From positions 97,140-161,139 of the forward strand of contig JANSYS010000009.1 in assembly GCA_024742275.1 (NCBI GenBank): a stretch of 64,000 nucleotides of DNA, read 5' to 3'. Each line of letters opens with the position of its first letter. Within the stretch, counting starts at the first letter, position 1. The notes beneath the pieces were generated by a model that did no database searches, had not been told where the DNA came from, and saw only the letters and a list, made by a program, of their open reading frames with translations. The position numbers were made by a program, and so were the translations under genes. Positions 38,017 through 47,174 of this stretch are shown piece by piece. The DNA comes from Alphaproteobacteria bacterium. Its GTDB lineage: Bacteria > Pseudomonadota > Alphaproteobacteria > Thalassobaculales > Thalassobaculaceae.

Positions 38017-38062
38017 ACCCCTTCGTCCGCGTCTTTTCGGGAAGACAGTCTAGGACGGCCTT

Positions 38063-38076
38063 TTCGCAGATGCGAA
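38063..38076. promoter_or_regulatory. Operator-like palindrome 1 in the regulator-aceA intergenic region
   Basis: TTCGCA-GA-TGCGAA, perfect six-base arms, 47 bases upstream of the ScfR-type gene. It shares the core TCGCARATGC with site 2 at 38165. RamB-type proteins bind TTTGCAAA-like palindromes, so this is a plausible autoregulatory site. Confidence 0.5.
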
Positions 38077-38120
38077 CACTTTACGAATTTTACACGGTCT
38101 CCGGTATCGTTTTTACGGTT

Positions 38121-38126
38121 TTGACA
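38121..38126 (+). promoter_or_regulatory. TTGACA -35 hexamer, possible aceA promoter
   Basis: Perfect TTGACA in a T-rich stretch 115 bases upstream of the aceA start. No convincing -10 lies 16-18 bases downstream, so an activator may be required. Confidence 0.3.
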
Positions 38127-38164
38127 GATTTACTCTTTTTCAAACAACATCTTATGGACGTTGC

Positions 38165-38176
38165 TCGCAAATGCTC
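38165..38176. promoter_or_regulatory. Operator-like site 2, nearer to aceA
   Basis: TCGCAAATGCTC, matching the TCGCAGATGCGA core of site 1 at ten of twelve positions, about 65-75 bases upstream of aceA. Overlapping it is TTGC-TC-GCAA (38161-38170). Confidence 0.4.
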
Positions 38177-38240
38177 CCTAACGTCTTTCTCGACCGCGGC
38201 GCAAAACGATGCCGCCGGAACGAGGAAGAGGAGTATCGGG

Positions 38241-39539
38241 ATGACCGGTTTCGAAGAACATACCAAGGCCGGATTGGGTCGCTACGACAGTGTGCGGCGC
38301 GACTACACCATGGACGACGTGACCCGGCTCGCCGGCTCGGTGCGGATCGAGCACACGCTCGCTCGGCGCGGGGCCGAGCGGCTGTGGACCCTGCTGAACA
38401 CGGAGCCTTACGTGAACACGCTCGGCGCGCTCACCGGCAACCAGGCCATGCAGCAGGTCAAGGCCGGCCTTAAGGCGATCTACCTCTCGGGCTGGCAGGT
38501 CGCAGCCGACGCCAACAGCGCCGGGGCCATGTACCCGGACCAGAGCCTCTATCCGGTGAATTCCGGCCCGGAACTGGTCAAGCGCATCAACAACACTTTC
38601 ATGCGCGCCGACCAGATCCAGACGATGGAGGGGAGCGGCGACACCGACTGGTTCGCGCCGATCGTCGCCGACGCCGAAGCCGGGTTCGGCGGCGCCTTGA
38701 ACGCGTTCGAGCTGGCCAAGGCCTATATCGAGGCGGGTGCGGCGGGTATCCATTTCGAGGACCAGCTCGCCTCCGAAAAGAAGTGCGGTCATATGGGCGG
38801 AAAGGTTCTGATCCCGACCCAGCAGCACATCTCGACGCTCAACGCGGCGCGCCTCGCCGCCGACGTCATGGGCGTGCCGACGCTGATCATCTGCCGCACC
38901 GATGCCGAGAGCGCCAAGCTCATCACGTCGGACGTCGACGAGCGCGACCATCCGTTCCTGACCGGTGAGCGCACGGCCGAGGGCTTCTATCGACTGAAGG
39001 ACGGTACGAGTTTCGAGCGCTGCGTCGCCCGAGGTCTCGCCTACGCGCCGTATTCCGACCTGCTTTGGATGGAGACGTCGACGCCGGATCTGGAGCAGGC
39101 CAGGCGCTTCGCCGAGGCGATCCGTCGGGACTTCCCGGATCAGATGCTGGCCTACAACTGCTCCCCGTCGTTCAACTGGTCGGCGAACCTGGACAAGGAC
39201 GACATCGCCCGCTTCCAGCGCGAGATCGGTGCCATGGGCTACAAGTTCCAGTTCGTGACCCTGGCCGGCTTCCACAGCCTGAACCACGGCATGTTCGAGC
39301 TGGCCCGCGGGTACAAGGAGCGCGGTATGGCGGCCTATTCCGAACTGCAGAATGCCGAGTTCGACAGCGAGGCGAACGGCTATACCGCGACGCGCCATCA
39401 GCGCGAGGTCGGCACCGGTTATTTCGACGCCGTGTCGGTCGCGATCAAGGGCGGCGCGTCCTCGACCACAGCGCTCGCCGACAGCACCGAAGCGGCCCAG
39501 TTCAGAAAGAAGGCACCGTTGCAGACGGCGGCCGAGTGA
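38241..39539 (+). CDS. aceA: Isocitrate lyase
   Basis: Cleaves isocitrate to succinate and glyoxylate, first step of the glyoxylate shunt. 432 residues; catalytic loop KKCGHMGGK (around residues 185-193), Mg-binding region [11 protein letters not shown] and downstream [11 protein letters not shown] with GAGGAAGAGGAG just upstream. The frame continues upstream but has no family sequence there. A small DUF4170 gene follows 29 bases later. Malate synthase is not in the window. Probably controlled by the divergent ScfR-type regulator. Confidence 0.96.
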   Translation: MTGFEEHTKAGLGRYDSVRRDYTMDDVTRLAGSVRIEHTLARRGAERLWTLLNTEPYVNTLGALTGNQAMQQVKAGLKAIYLSGWQVAADANSAGAMYPDQSLYPVNSGPELVKRINNTFMRADQIQTMEGSGDTDWFAPIVADAEAGFGGALNAFELAKAYIEAGAAGIHFEDQLASEKKCGHMGGKVLIPTQQHISTLNAARLAADVMGVPTLIICRTDAESAKLITSDVDERDHPFLTGERTAEGFYRLKDGTSFERCVARGLAYAPYSDLLWMETSTPDLEQARRFAEAIRRDFPDQMLAYNCSPSFNWSANLDKDDIARFQREIGAMGYKFQFVTLAGFHSLNHGMFELARGYKERGMAAYSELQNAEFDSEANGYTATRHQREVGTGYFDAVSVAIKGGASSTTALADSTEAAQFRKKAPLQTAAE

Positions 39540-39568
39540 CCCGCATCCGAGTTAAGGGAGGACAAAGC

Positions 39569-39772
39569 ATGAGCGAAAATCGCTACTGGGTGATCGGCGG
39601 CGAATACGCCAGTACCGCGTTCGATCGTGTGGTCGAGGGAACGGAGCGAATCCTGGGTCCGTTCCGCTGCAAGGAGGAGGCCCACCGGGCCTGGGAGACC
39701 GTCGCGGTCGAAACCCGCAGTATCTGTCTCGCCCGGTTCACCGTCGTTCAGGAGGGCGCGCGGGCCGCCTAG
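39569..39772 (+). CDS. Small DUF4170 family protein
   Basis: 67 residues, ATG preceded by AGGGAGGACA. Sequence SENRYWVIGGEYASTAFDRV...ERILGPFRCKEEAHRAWE is typical of DUF4170, a family of short soluble alphaproteobacterial proteins with no known function. It directly follows aceA and probably shares its transcript. Confidence 0.85.
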   Translation: MSENRYWVIGGEYASTAFDRVVEGTERILGPFRCKEEAHRAWETVAVETRSICLARFTVVQEGARAA

Positions 39773-39798
39773 GTAGCACGCGCCTGCCACATTCGGAT

Positions 39799-39833
39799 CC
39801 GGACGCCCGGCGGCTGTCGCCGCTGGCGTCCGG
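39799..39833. terminator. Hairpin between convergent DUF4170 and TauE genes
   Basis: Outer arms CCGGACGCC (39799-39807) and GGCGTCCGG (39825-39833) enclose a second GC-rich stem. No T tract on either side; its position between convergent stops suggests a bidirectional terminator. Confidence 0.55.
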
Positions 39834-39836
39834 TCG

Positions 39837-40628
39837 TCACATGACGCTCTTGGCGATGGCGATAACCGCCAGCACGGTCAGCAGCGCCATGGCGGCGCGC
39901 TTCACATGCGCCGGATCGGTCACGCCGTAAAGTCGGCGGCCGGCCAAGACCGAGAGTTCCACCACCGGGACCAGGACTAGGGCCCGCCAGCCGACGCTCG
40001 CGTCGATGAGTCCGAACCAGAGCAACGCGGCCAGTGCGACAATGTCGGTGACCAGGAAGAAGGCGACAGACGTGGCCCGCAGCGTGGCGACCGGCAGCGG
40101 TGAGGACAGGTAGAGCAGAATAACCGGCGGGCCGGGCATGCCCATGCTACCGGAGAGCAAACCGGCGGCGACACCGGTCCCGGCGAGCAGCGGCGGTGCC
40201 GGGGGCCGCGTCATCCGGTAGCCTCGGGCGATCACCAGGACGGCGATCAGCACCATCACCCCGATGGCAAGCCGCATGCTTTCCGGATCGAGGGAGGCAA
40301 GAAGCCAGGCGCCGAGCGGGATCGCCGGAATCGCCCCGAGCGTGAGAAGAGAGACGCCGCGACGATCGACGTCGTACCGCACCGACGGCAGCATCCTGAC
40401 CCCCGCCTGGATATCGAGCAGAAGCGCGATCGGTACGATCTCGGCCGGCGCCACCACAAGGCTGGTGGACGTCACGACGATCAACGGAAACCCGAATCCG
40501 GTGAAGCCGCGCACGACGCCGGCGACCGCGCAGGCGGCGACAACCGCGGCCCAGATCCAGAGTTCCCACCCCAGAAAGACAGCGCCGAGCACGCCGGTAG
40601 CGGTGTCGGCTGCGGGTATGACGGTCAC
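39837..40628 (-). CDS. TauE/SafE family sulfite/anion exporter
   Basis: Inner-membrane protein, 263 residues, seven to eight predicted TM helices. Family repeats VRGFTGFGFPLIVV (around residue 40) and SGSMGMPGPPVILLYLSSP (around residue 159) are present. GTG start that overlaps the acetyltransferase stop as GTGA, so translation is coupled. The family exports sulfite, sulfoacetate or other organic anions; substrate not determinable here. Confidence 0.88.
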   Translation of the reverse strand: MTVIPAADTATGVLGAVFLGWELWIWAAVVAACAVAGVVRGFTGFGFPLIVVTSTSLVVAPAEIVPIALLLDIQAGVRMLPSVRYDVDRRGVSLLTLGAIPAIPLGAWLLASLDPESMRLAIGVMVLIAVLVIARGYRMTRPPAPPLLAGTGVAAGLLSGSMGMPGPPVILLYLSSPLPVATLRATSVAFFLVTDIVALAALLWFGLIDASVGWRALVLVPVVELSVLAGRRLYGVTDPAHVKRAAMALLTVLAVIAIAKSVM

Positions 40629-41176
40629 CCGGCGGCGCGCCGACGGTTCACGTCACCGCCTCGTCGAACCCACCTCCAAGGCCGTATCGGTCGCGTCGAC
40701 GCTATTCCGAGATCGGCCAACGCGCCGGGGCGCAACTCCCGTACCTGCAGCCAGCCGGCTTTGACCGGGCCCGGCATCTCGAAACCGTAGGGCGGGGCCG
40801 GTTCGAAAGCATAAGGCCGATAGTAGTTGGGCTCGCCGGAGACCAGGCATAGATCCCATCCGGCATCGCGTGCCGCCTGCAGGCCATGGCCGACCAGGGC
40901 CCGTCCCATCCCCTGGCCCTGCATGCTCGGACACACGGCAAGCGGGCCGAGCAGCACGGCCGGGACATCGCCGCCGATATCGACCTGCCAGAATCGGATC
41001 GTCGCCAGCACCCGCCCGTCGGCCGGATCGGCTGCAACGAAGCCGAGCCCGTCGGCGACCGGCCCCTGGCGCAGGCGCCACACGGTCCGGCCCTTTCTGT
41101 CGGGGCCAAAACCGAGATCGTTCAGATGCTCGATTGCAGGAGAGTCGGCGGGCAGTTCGGCGCGGATGTGAAACAT
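40625..41176 (-). CDS. GNAT family N-acetyltransferase
   Basis: 183 residues starting MFHIRAELPADSPAIEHL. Acetyl-CoA site GPLAVCPSMQGQGMGRALV (motif A, about residues 86-104) and the downstream YYRPYAFEPAPPYGF typical of YhbS-like acetyltransferases. Substrate unknown. First gene of a two-gene unit with TauE. Confidence 0.87.
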   Translation of the reverse strand: MFHIRAELPADSPAIEHLNDLGFGPDRKGRTVWRLRQGPVADGLGFVAADPADGRVLATIRFWQVDIGGDVPAVLLGPLAVCPSMQGQGMGRALVGHGLQAARDAGWDLCLVSGEPNYYRPYAFEPAPPYGFEMPGPVKAGWLQVRELRPGALADLGIASTRPIRPWRWVRRGGDVNRRRAAG

Positions 41177-41360
41177 GGCTAGGACCTTGACGGGGGAGCG
41201 GAGGCGTCGTCCCCGTCCGGTCGGCCGGCACGGGGCGTTCAGATGCTGGGAAGCATCTGTCGTCGTCGCTCCACTCGGGTCAGCCGGTCGATCATCGGTC
41301 GGTCCTGTAGTTCGATTTCTGCGATACATCAAACATGGGAGGACCGCCACCTGGAAATCA

Positions 41361-41379
41361 CCGGCTCCTGTTGAGCCGG
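41361..41379 (-). terminator. Hairpin after the PAS gene
   Basis: CCGGCTC-CTGTT-GAGCCGG, about 20 bases past the PAS-protein stop. No U run follows, so termination strength is uncertain. Confidence 0.45.
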
Positions 41380-41399
41380 CATGGGGCGTTGCAGAATCA

Positions 41400-41927
41400 T
41401 CACTTGTCGATCAGCATGGCCTTGGAGTTCTCCAAGGGTTCCGTGCCGGGTACGATGAGCATCGGATCGGTTCGGTCGCCGCCCGGGCTGTCGGGCCATG
41501 TCTGTACGATAAGAATCTGGGACACCGGGCCTTCCGGAGAAGAACCGATGGGCAGCATCAGCCGGCGGGTCCAGAGGAACCCACCCCTGTCCCAACGGAA
41601 ACGGCTCGCTGTGAACACGGGCATCCTCTTGGCGATCGCCAGGGCGTAGGCCGCCTCGAGATAGTCCCGGTAGTCACCGCTGAAGATCTCGTCGGAGCGG
41701 CGTCCGGCGAAATTCGCACCCCAGCGATGCATCATCTCGTTGCCGACCAGCCGATAGCGCACCTGACCCGTTTGGGCCACCACGTCGGCGAGGATCAGAT
41801 AGGGAAATAGCTTCGGCGGGATCCGGATAGGATCGATCTCTCGGCGCGTCGGCAGGCGGTCATGGGGTCGGCTTGAGGTCCAGAACCGGAGTGCCGACGC
41901 CAGGATCGGGTCCTCGTCGACCGTCAT
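41400..41927 (-). CDS. PAS domain protein (PAS_5-like)
   Basis: 175 residues, soluble. Begins with a helix (DPILASALRFWTSSRP) and then a PAS-like fold: RREIDPIRIPPKLFPYLILADVV, YRLVGNEMMHRWG, FLWTRRLMLPIGS. This N-terminal pattern is common in alphaproteobacterial single-domain PAS proteins of unknown function. No output domain or ligand Cys/His is evident. It stands alone. Confidence 0.8.
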   Translation of the reverse strand: MTVDEDPILASALRFWTSSRPHDRLPTRREIDPIRIPPKLFPYLILADVVAQTGQVRYRLVGNEMMHRWGANFAGRRSDEIFSGDYRDYLEAAYALAIAKRMPVFTASRFRWDRGGFLWTRRLMLPIGSSPEGPVSQILIVQTWPDSPGGDRTDPMLIVPGTEPLENSKAMLIDK

Positions 41928-41968
41928 GGGATGTGCTCAGCAACTGTTTCAAACACTCTATCCCATTT

Positions 41969-41998
41969 GCCCCAAACACCATAGGTCGTTGTTGGGGC
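41969..41998. terminator. GCCCCAA/TTGGGGC inverted repeat between eda and the PAS gene
   Basis: Seven-base arms (41969-41975 and 41992-41998) with a 16-base loop. It lies 30 bases beyond the eda stop and about 45 bases upstream of the PAS gene, so it may be an eda terminator or an operator for the PAS gene. No U tract. Confidence 0.35.
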
Positions 41999-42027
41999 GG
42001 GCCGCTGGATGCTTCCCGTATGGATCA

Positions 42028-42657
42028 CTAACCGGCCAGTGCGGCAGCCTGTGCGGCATTTGCCCGAACGGTTTCCCAGTATTTCGCTTCAATGGCCGAA
42101 CTGGGCGCGGGAAAGCTGCCGCCGACACAAAGAACATTTTCCAACTTTAGGTAGCTTTCAGCGTCCTGCGCCCCGATCCCGCCGGTAGGGCAGAACATCA
42201 GCTCCGGCAGCACCGGGCGGATCTGAGCGAGTGCGCCGGGTCCGCCGGCGGACGCGGCCGGGAAGAACTTGAGCGTGTCGAGACCGGACCGGCGCGCCGC
42301 CATTGCCTCGGACACTGTCTGGATTCCGGGTAGTATCGGTAGGCCGGCGTCCTGGGACGCCGCCACCAGAGCGAGATCCAGTCCCGGCGAAACGGCGAAC
42401 TGCGCGCCCGATGCCAATACCTCGGGTATTCTGCGGGTGTCGAGCAGGGTGCCGACGCCGGCCACCATTTCCGGAACGCTGTCCCTTATGGCCCGGATCG
42501 CGTCCAGTGCCGCCTGCGTGCGCATGGTGACTTCGATCACCGTGATCCCGCCGTCCAGCAGCGCGCGGGCCAGATCGGGTGCGGCCGAGGCGTCGGCGAT
42601 CGTCACGACAGGGACGACGGGACCTTTGGCAAGGATGTCGCGCAGGGAAAGGGACAT
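42028..42657 (-). CDS. eda: 2-keto-3-deoxy-6-phosphogluconate (KDPG) aldolase
   Basis: Entner-Doudoroff lyase giving pyruvate and glyceraldehyde 3-phosphate; 209 residues, class I aldolase barrel. Schiff-base Lys in LKFFPA (around residue 131), catalytic Glu in VIEVTMRT, phosphate loop CPTGGI. Start MSLSLRDILAKGP. No edd is adjacent. Divergent from the SRP RNA. Confidence 0.93.
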   Translation of the reverse strand: MSLSLRDILAKGPVVPVVTIADASAAPDLARALLDGGITVIEVTMRTQAALDAIRAIRDSVPEMVAGVGTLLDTRRIPEVLASGAQFAVSPGLDLALVAASQDAGLPILPGIQTVSEAMAARRSGLDTLKFFPAASAGGPGALAQIRPVLPELMFCPTGGIGAQDAESYLKLENVLCVGGSFPAPSSAIEAKYWETVRANAAQAAALAG

Positions 42658-42785
42658 GTGCGGTCTTCCGGTTCGGGCCGTCTGGATGGTGGCCTGACGA
42701 TAGGATCGCCGCGTCGCCGAGACAAGACGAGCCCTATCTGCGGACGACCTTCTTGCGTCGGCCCCGGCCGGCACCCTATATGAAA

Positions 42786-42885
42786 GGCGGAAGGCTGGCG
42801 CGGACGGGCTCCTCGCCAACCCGGTCAGGTCCGGAAGGAAGCAGCCGTAACGAGTTTCGGTCCGGGTCGCTGCCAGTCTTCCACC
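42786..42885 (+). ncRNA. ffs: Signal recognition particle RNA (4.5S, small type)
   Basis: About 100 bases. The apical domain has the invariant GGTCAGG ... GGAAGGAAGCAGCC and TAACGAG ... GGGTCGCTGCC pattern that binds Ffh. The ends GGCGGAAGGCTGGC and GCCAGTCTTCCACC pair. Location just upstream of dnaX is the usual alphaproteobacterial arrangement. Confidence 0.96.
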
Positions 42886-42969
42886 CCGCCTCACGCAATG
42901 CATCGTCGATCTGGCAGAATCGGGGAACGCGTTCTTTCATGTCCCGGAACGCCGCCCTATGATCGCGCC

Positions 42970-44988
42970 ATGAGCGACGCCCCGTCTTCCGCCCCGGACG
43001 CTGCTTCCGTCCCGGACGCTGCCAGCCCGGAAACCAAGGCCGAGAGCCCTGCGAAGGGAGCCGGCGAGTACCGGGTGCTGGCGCGCAAGTACCGTCCCCA
43101 GACTTTCGACGATCTTATGGGACAGGACGCGCTCGTCCGGACCCTGCGCAACGCGTTCGAGCAGAACCGGGTCCATCACGCCTTCGTGCTGACCGGAGTC
43201 CGGGGCGTCGGCAAGACGACGACCGCGCGGATCATCGCCAAGGGACTGAATTGCCTAGGTCCGGACGGGACGGGCGGGCCGACCATGCGGCCCTGCGGGG
43301 TGTGCGACAACTGCCGAGCCATCGCCGAGGATCGGCATGTAGACGTCCTGGAGATGGACGCCGCCTCCCATACCGGCGTCGACGATGTTCGCGAACTGAT
43401 CGAGAATGTCCGCTATCGGCCGGTGGCGGGCCGGTACAAGGTCTACATCGTCGACGAAGTCCACATGCTCTCCAAGAATGCCTTCAATGCGCTGTTGAAG
43501 ACGCTGGAGGAGCCGCCCGAGCACGCCAAGTTCATCTTCGCCACAACCGAGATCCGCAAGGTTCCGATCACGGTGCTCTCGCGCTGCCAGCGCTTCGATC
43601 TGCGGCGGATCGACATCTCGCTCCTGGTGGAACTGTTCGATCGGGTGTGCCTGTCGGAAGGCGTCGAGGCCGAGGACGAAGCCCTGCGCCTGATCGCCCG
43701 CGCCGCAGACGGCTCGGCTCGGGACGGTCTGTCGATCCTCGACCAAGCGATCGCGCTCGCTTCGGGTCCGGTGACGGTCGAAGGGGTGCGCGACATGCTC
43801 GGCCTCGTCGACCGGGTGCGGATCTACGACCTGTTCGAGGCGGTCATGGGCGGGCGGATCGGCGAGGGTCTATCCGTGCTGGCTGACCTCTATGACGGCG
43901 GAGCCGATCCGGTCGTCGTCATCCAGGATCTGATGGAACTGACGCACGCGATCACACGGATGAAGGCGGCTCCACAGGCGGCCGGCGCCAACGATCTCGG
44001 CGAGGCGGAGCGGGATCGCGGCCGGGCGCTTGCCGAGACGCTGGCGGTGCCGTCGCTGACCCGGAGCTGGCAGATGCTGTCCAAGGGACTCGGAGAGGTA
44101 CAGATTGCACCGGTGCCGATCGCCGCGGCCGAGATGGTGCTGATTCGGATCGCTCACAGCGCTGACATGCCCGATCCGGCGGACCTTGTCCGACTGCTGA
44201 CCGATGGGACGCCGCTGCCTGCCGGATCTTCCGCAGCAGCCCCGGCCCCCTCTGCCTCGGTCCCGTCCGCCTCACTGTCCACCCGAGCAGAGCCGAGCGA
44301 AGCGGCGTCCGCGCCTCCGACCGCGTCGCACTCTGAGCCGATGCCCACTGCCGCCCGCTCCTCGCATGCGGAGCGCCCCGCGGCGGCGGTCTCCGCTCTC
44401 TCGGAATCTCCTGTCCCCGAGCCTCCCAGCGATCAGGACGATGCTGGACATAGAGGAATGGATGACGGCATCCCGGATTTCGTGACAGCCGGCCCGCCGC
44501 CGGAGGATGACGAGACGCCGGTCGGCGATCCCGACGACGCTTTCGATCCGGTGCCTACCGACTTCGCGGGCGTCGCCGACCTCGCCTTCCGGCGGGGCGA
44601 GGCGATCCTCGGCGCGCAGCTTACCAACAAGGTTCACCCGGTCGTCTTCGAGCCGGGACGCTTGGTCTTGCGCCCGCAGAAGGGCATCGACCCAAGGACC
44701 ATTGCCCAGCTTGCGGCGCTTCTGCAGCGCTGGACCGGCCGCGATTGGACGGTCGACCTATCCGACGAGGCGGGGGAGCCGACCCTGCGCGAGCAGAAGG
44801 AGGCGGCCAAAGCCGCCATGCAGGCCGAACTGGCGACCCATCCGGTCGTCGCCAAGGTACTGGAACTGTTCCCCGGAGCCGAGATAGACACGGTCGTCGA
44901 GCTGTCGGCCCCGGAGCCCGAGGGTGTGGCCGAAGCAGCCGACACCCCTAACGACCCGCTGCCCGCGGGGAAAGCCAACGAGGCGTAA
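42970..44988 (+). CDS. dnaX: DNA polymerase III subunits gamma/tau
   Basis: Clamp-loader ATPase, 672 residues. Walker A GVRGVGKTTTAR (around residue 75), a four-cysteine zinc module ending CGVCDNC, Walker B VYIVDEVHML and sensor region LEEPPEHAKFIFATTE. The middle is a Pro/Ala/Ser-rich linker (about 415-520), then the tau-type C-terminal domain. ATG at 42970 fits the conserved start better than one 24 codons upstream. No E. coli-type A-rich slippery site was seen. Heads the dnaX-ybaB-recR unit. Confidence 0.95.
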   Translation: MSDAPSSAPDAASVPDAASPETKAESPAKGAGEYRVLARKYRPQTFDDLMGQDALVRTLRNAFEQNRVHHAFVLTGVRGVGKTTTARIIAKGLNCLGPDGTGGPTMRPCGVCDNCRAIAEDRHVDVLEMDAASHTGVDDVRELIENVRYRPVAGRYKVYIVDEVHMLSKNAFNALLKTLEEPPEHAKFIFATTEIRKVPITVLSRCQRFDLRRIDISLLVELFDRVCLSEGVEAEDEALRLIARAADGSARDGLSILDQAIALASGPVTVEGVRDMLGLVDRVRIYDLFEAVMGGRIGEGLSVLADLYDGGADPVVVIQDLMELTHAITRMKAAPQAAGANDLGEAERDRGRALAETLAVPSLTRSWQMLSKGLGEVQIAPVPIAAAEMVLIRIAHSADMPDPADLVRLLTDGTPLPAGSSAAAPAPSASVPSASLSTRAEPSEAASAPPTASHSEPMPTAARSSHAERPAAAVSALSESPVPEPPSDQDDAGHRGMDDGIPDFVTAGPPPEDDETPVGDPDDAFDPVPTDFAGVADLAFRRGEAILGAQLTNKVHPVVFEPGRLVLRPQKGIDPRTIAQLAALLQRWTGRDWTVDLSDEAGEPTLREQKEAAKAAMQAELATHPVVAKVLELFPGAEIDTVVELSAPEPEGVAEAADTPNDPLPAGKANEA

Positions 44989-44991
44989 GCG

Positions 44992-45315
44992 ATGAAGAAT
45001 CTCGGCCAGATGATGAAGCAGGCCCAGGAAATGCAGACCCGCATGCAGGAAATGCAGGAGCGGATGGAACAGACCGAGATTACCGGCGCCGCCGGAGGCG
45101 GGATGGTCACGGTCACCATGACCGCCAAGGGCTCGGCCAGGGGCGTGAAGATCGACCCGGCTCTCATGGACTCCTCTGAAACGGAGGTCCTTGAGGATCT
45201 CCTGGTTGCCGCCCTGAACGACGCCCGCGCGAAGGCTGATGAGCTTCAGGCCGAACAGATGAAGGAACTGACGGGCGGTCTTCCCCTGCCGCCGGGCTTC
45301 AAGCTGCCGTTCTGA
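44992..45315 (+). CDS. Nucleoid-associated protein YbaB/EbfC
   Basis: 107 residues, homodimeric DNA-binding protein. Met/Gln/Glu-rich N-terminal helix ([20 protein letters not shown]), central [13 protein letters not shown] strand region and C-terminal LPPGFKLPF. Three bases after dnaX and 25 before recR, the classic order. Confidence 0.95.
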   Translation: MKNLGQMMKQAQEMQTRMQEMQERMEQTEITGAAGGGMVTVTMTAKGSARGVKIDPALMDSSETEVLEDLLVAALNDARAKADELQAEQMKELTGGLPLPPGFKLPF

Positions 45316-45340
45316 CGGCCGGCTGGACGGGTCAGAGATC

Positions 45341-45934
45341 ATGGCGGCGGGCGATCTCGATCGGGTTGTGAACCTGCTGGCGAGGCTGCCGGGTCTGGGA
45401 CCGCGGTCCGCCAGGCGGGCCATGCTCCACCTCATGCAGAAGCGCGAGGCGCTGATGGTGCCGCTGGCGGAGGCACTGGCGTCGGCGGCGCGCTCTGTCC
45501 GGACCTGCTCCACTTGCGGAAACTTCGACACTGTCGACCCGTGCTCGATCTGCCAGGACCCACGCCGCGACCCGACCCAGATCTGCGTCGTGGAGGACGT
45601 TGGCGACGTCTGGGCTCTGGAGCGAGCGGCGGCGTTCAAGGGGCGCTACCATGTGACCGGCGGGGTGCTGTCCGCGCTGGACGGCGTCGGTCCGGAAGAC
45701 CTGAACATCGATTCGCTAGTCGCCAGGGCTGCGGCGCCGGACGTGACGGAAGTGATCCTGGCGATGAACGCCACGGTCGACGGTCAGACCACCGCCCACT
45801 ACATCGCAGACCGACTGGCCGGCACCCAGGTCTCGGTGTCTCGCCTTGCGCACGGCGTGCCGGTCGGAGGAGAGTTGGATTATCTGGACGACGGGACGCT
45901 CACCCAGGCGCTCAAGGCGCGGCAGAGTCTCTGA
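45341..45934 (+). CDS. recR: Recombination protein RecR
   Basis: Gap-repair mediator with RecF and RecO. 197 residues: helix-hairpin-helix [16 protein letters not shown] (about 15-30), zinc finger [16 protein letters not shown] (57-72), TOPRIM domain starting CVVEDVGDV, and the Walker-like C-terminal [21 protein letters not shown]. Confidence 0.96.
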   Translation: MAAGDLDRVVNLLARLPGLGPRSARRAMLHLMQKREALMVPLAEALASAARSVRTCSTCGNFDTVDPCSICQDPRRDPTQICVVEDVGDVWALERAAAFKGRYHVTGGVLSALDGVGPEDLNIDSLVARAAAPDVTEVILAMNATVDGQTTAHYIADRLAGTQVSVSRLAHGVPVGGELDYLDDGTLTQALKARQSL

Positions 45935-45965
45935 CGCCGCGCGCGTCGGCGTAGTCAGCCCGCTC

Positions 45966-47006
45966 TTAGGCCGCCTTGGAGAATTTGGGTGCCCGGCGCT
46001 CCATGGCCCAGAGACGGTCGAGTCCGGGCTTGATCTCGGAGGACACGAAATCGGCGCGCTTTTCGGGGCTGCCGCCGCCGTTCGGGAATTTCTGCTCCCA
46101 CTCGTAGACCTTGGCCGTCAGGCCGCAGAGGACTTCGGCCAGGCTGCGCTGGTGGCGGGAGATGGCCCCCCGCACGCCGTTGAAGGTCTCGACGGTCACC
46201 TGATCCCAGCGCACCACGGTCTCCCGATCGAAACCGTTGAATCTGCTGATGACAGAGTTGGAGACGAAGATCAGCACCTCTTCGACCTTGGCGATGGATT
46301 TCTGCGCCGCCTCGTCATGGCGCAGCGCCCCGGAATCCTTCACGTCTCCGATCCATGCCATCAGCCGGTTCACGACGGGCAGGCAGTACTGGAAGTAGCT
46401 TCGATAGTAGGAGAGCGCGAGATAGGTGTCGCCGTAACTCTCCAGCATGTCGGGCAACTGGTCGACGGTGATCCCGAGCCCCTTGGCCATGGAGGATATC
46501 CGCTTGCGGACCTTCGGCGTGTTCGGATGGGCGACGCGATCGATCAGTGTCTCAAGATCGTTGCTGTCCCCGCCCTCATCGCCGTAGAGGTGTTGCATCA
46601 ACGGCCGGGTGATGTTCTGCATCAGCGGCATCAACTCGCGTTTCTTCGCGGCAGAGAGCTGAAACGCGTCGAGATCCAGAACATCAACGCCCGCTTGGCG
46701 CAGCCCGATTCGCAAAGTGTACGGATCGAATGCCGGCAGCTGGCTCAAGCGGCGCAGCAGCAGGATGTCTTCCTTCAGGCCGCCTTCGTCCTCAAAGAAG
46801 TCGGAGACCTCCTCGACGGAAATCTGCCCCGAGCCCATGCCTTTTTCCCGAAAGAGCTCGATGCGGGTATCGAGCCGCACGTTCTTGATCAGACGGGCTT
46901 TTCGCATCGCGGCTGTTTTGATCGGGACGATGGACAGCGGGAGCGTATGGATCGAATCGCGATCGTACTCCGCTATTTCGGTCGTCGGGCCGTTAGCGTC
47001 GGGCAT
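45966..47006 (-). CDS. Conserved protein of unknown function, paralogue of 26715-27908
   Basis: 346 residues, soluble and mostly helical. Begins with a short linker, then RKARLIKNVRLDTRIELFRE. The block LPAFDPYTLRIGLRQAG (around residue 91) matches LPSLDPFLLRDRLETDG of the other protein, and YRSYFQYCLPVVNRLMAWI (around residue 204) matches YYEFQYKRGQRTLLGFADWL. Order and spacing agree, overall identity is low. Convergent with recR, function unknown, no catalytic motif recognised. Confidence 0.75.
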   Translation of the reverse strand: MPDANGPTTEIAEYDRDSIHTLPLSIVPIKTAAMRKARLIKNVRLDTRIELFREKGMGSGQISVEEVSDFFEDEGGLKEDILLLRRLSQLPAFDPYTLRIGLRQAGVDVLDLDAFQLSAAKKRELMPLMQNITRPLMQHLYGDEGGDSNDLETLIDRVAHPNTPKVRKRISSMAKGLGITVDQLPDMLESYGDTYLALSYYRSYFQYCLPVVNRLMAWIGDVKDSGALRHDEAAQKSIAKVEEVLIFVSNSVISRFNGFDRETVVRWDQVTVETFNGVRGAISRHQRSLAEVLCGLTAKVYEWEQKFPNGGGSPEKRADFVSSEIKPGLDRLWAMERRAPKFSKAA

Positions 47007-47174
47007 GGCGGCTGTTCTGATCTCCCCGTTTCATCCGTATCACGGTACCCGTACGGACGAGGCTCTATAGCCGATCACCAGTGTCTCTATTGTATTTTAG
47101 AGAAATTACCGGAAAACGCAATCAACCTGTCCGGCCGCGGACGATGAGGCTATTTCGTCCAACGCAATCCGCTG

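Noticed and set aside
42970..44988. Programmed frameshift in dnaX
   Set aside because: No A-rich slippery heptamer or following stop was seen in the expected zone.
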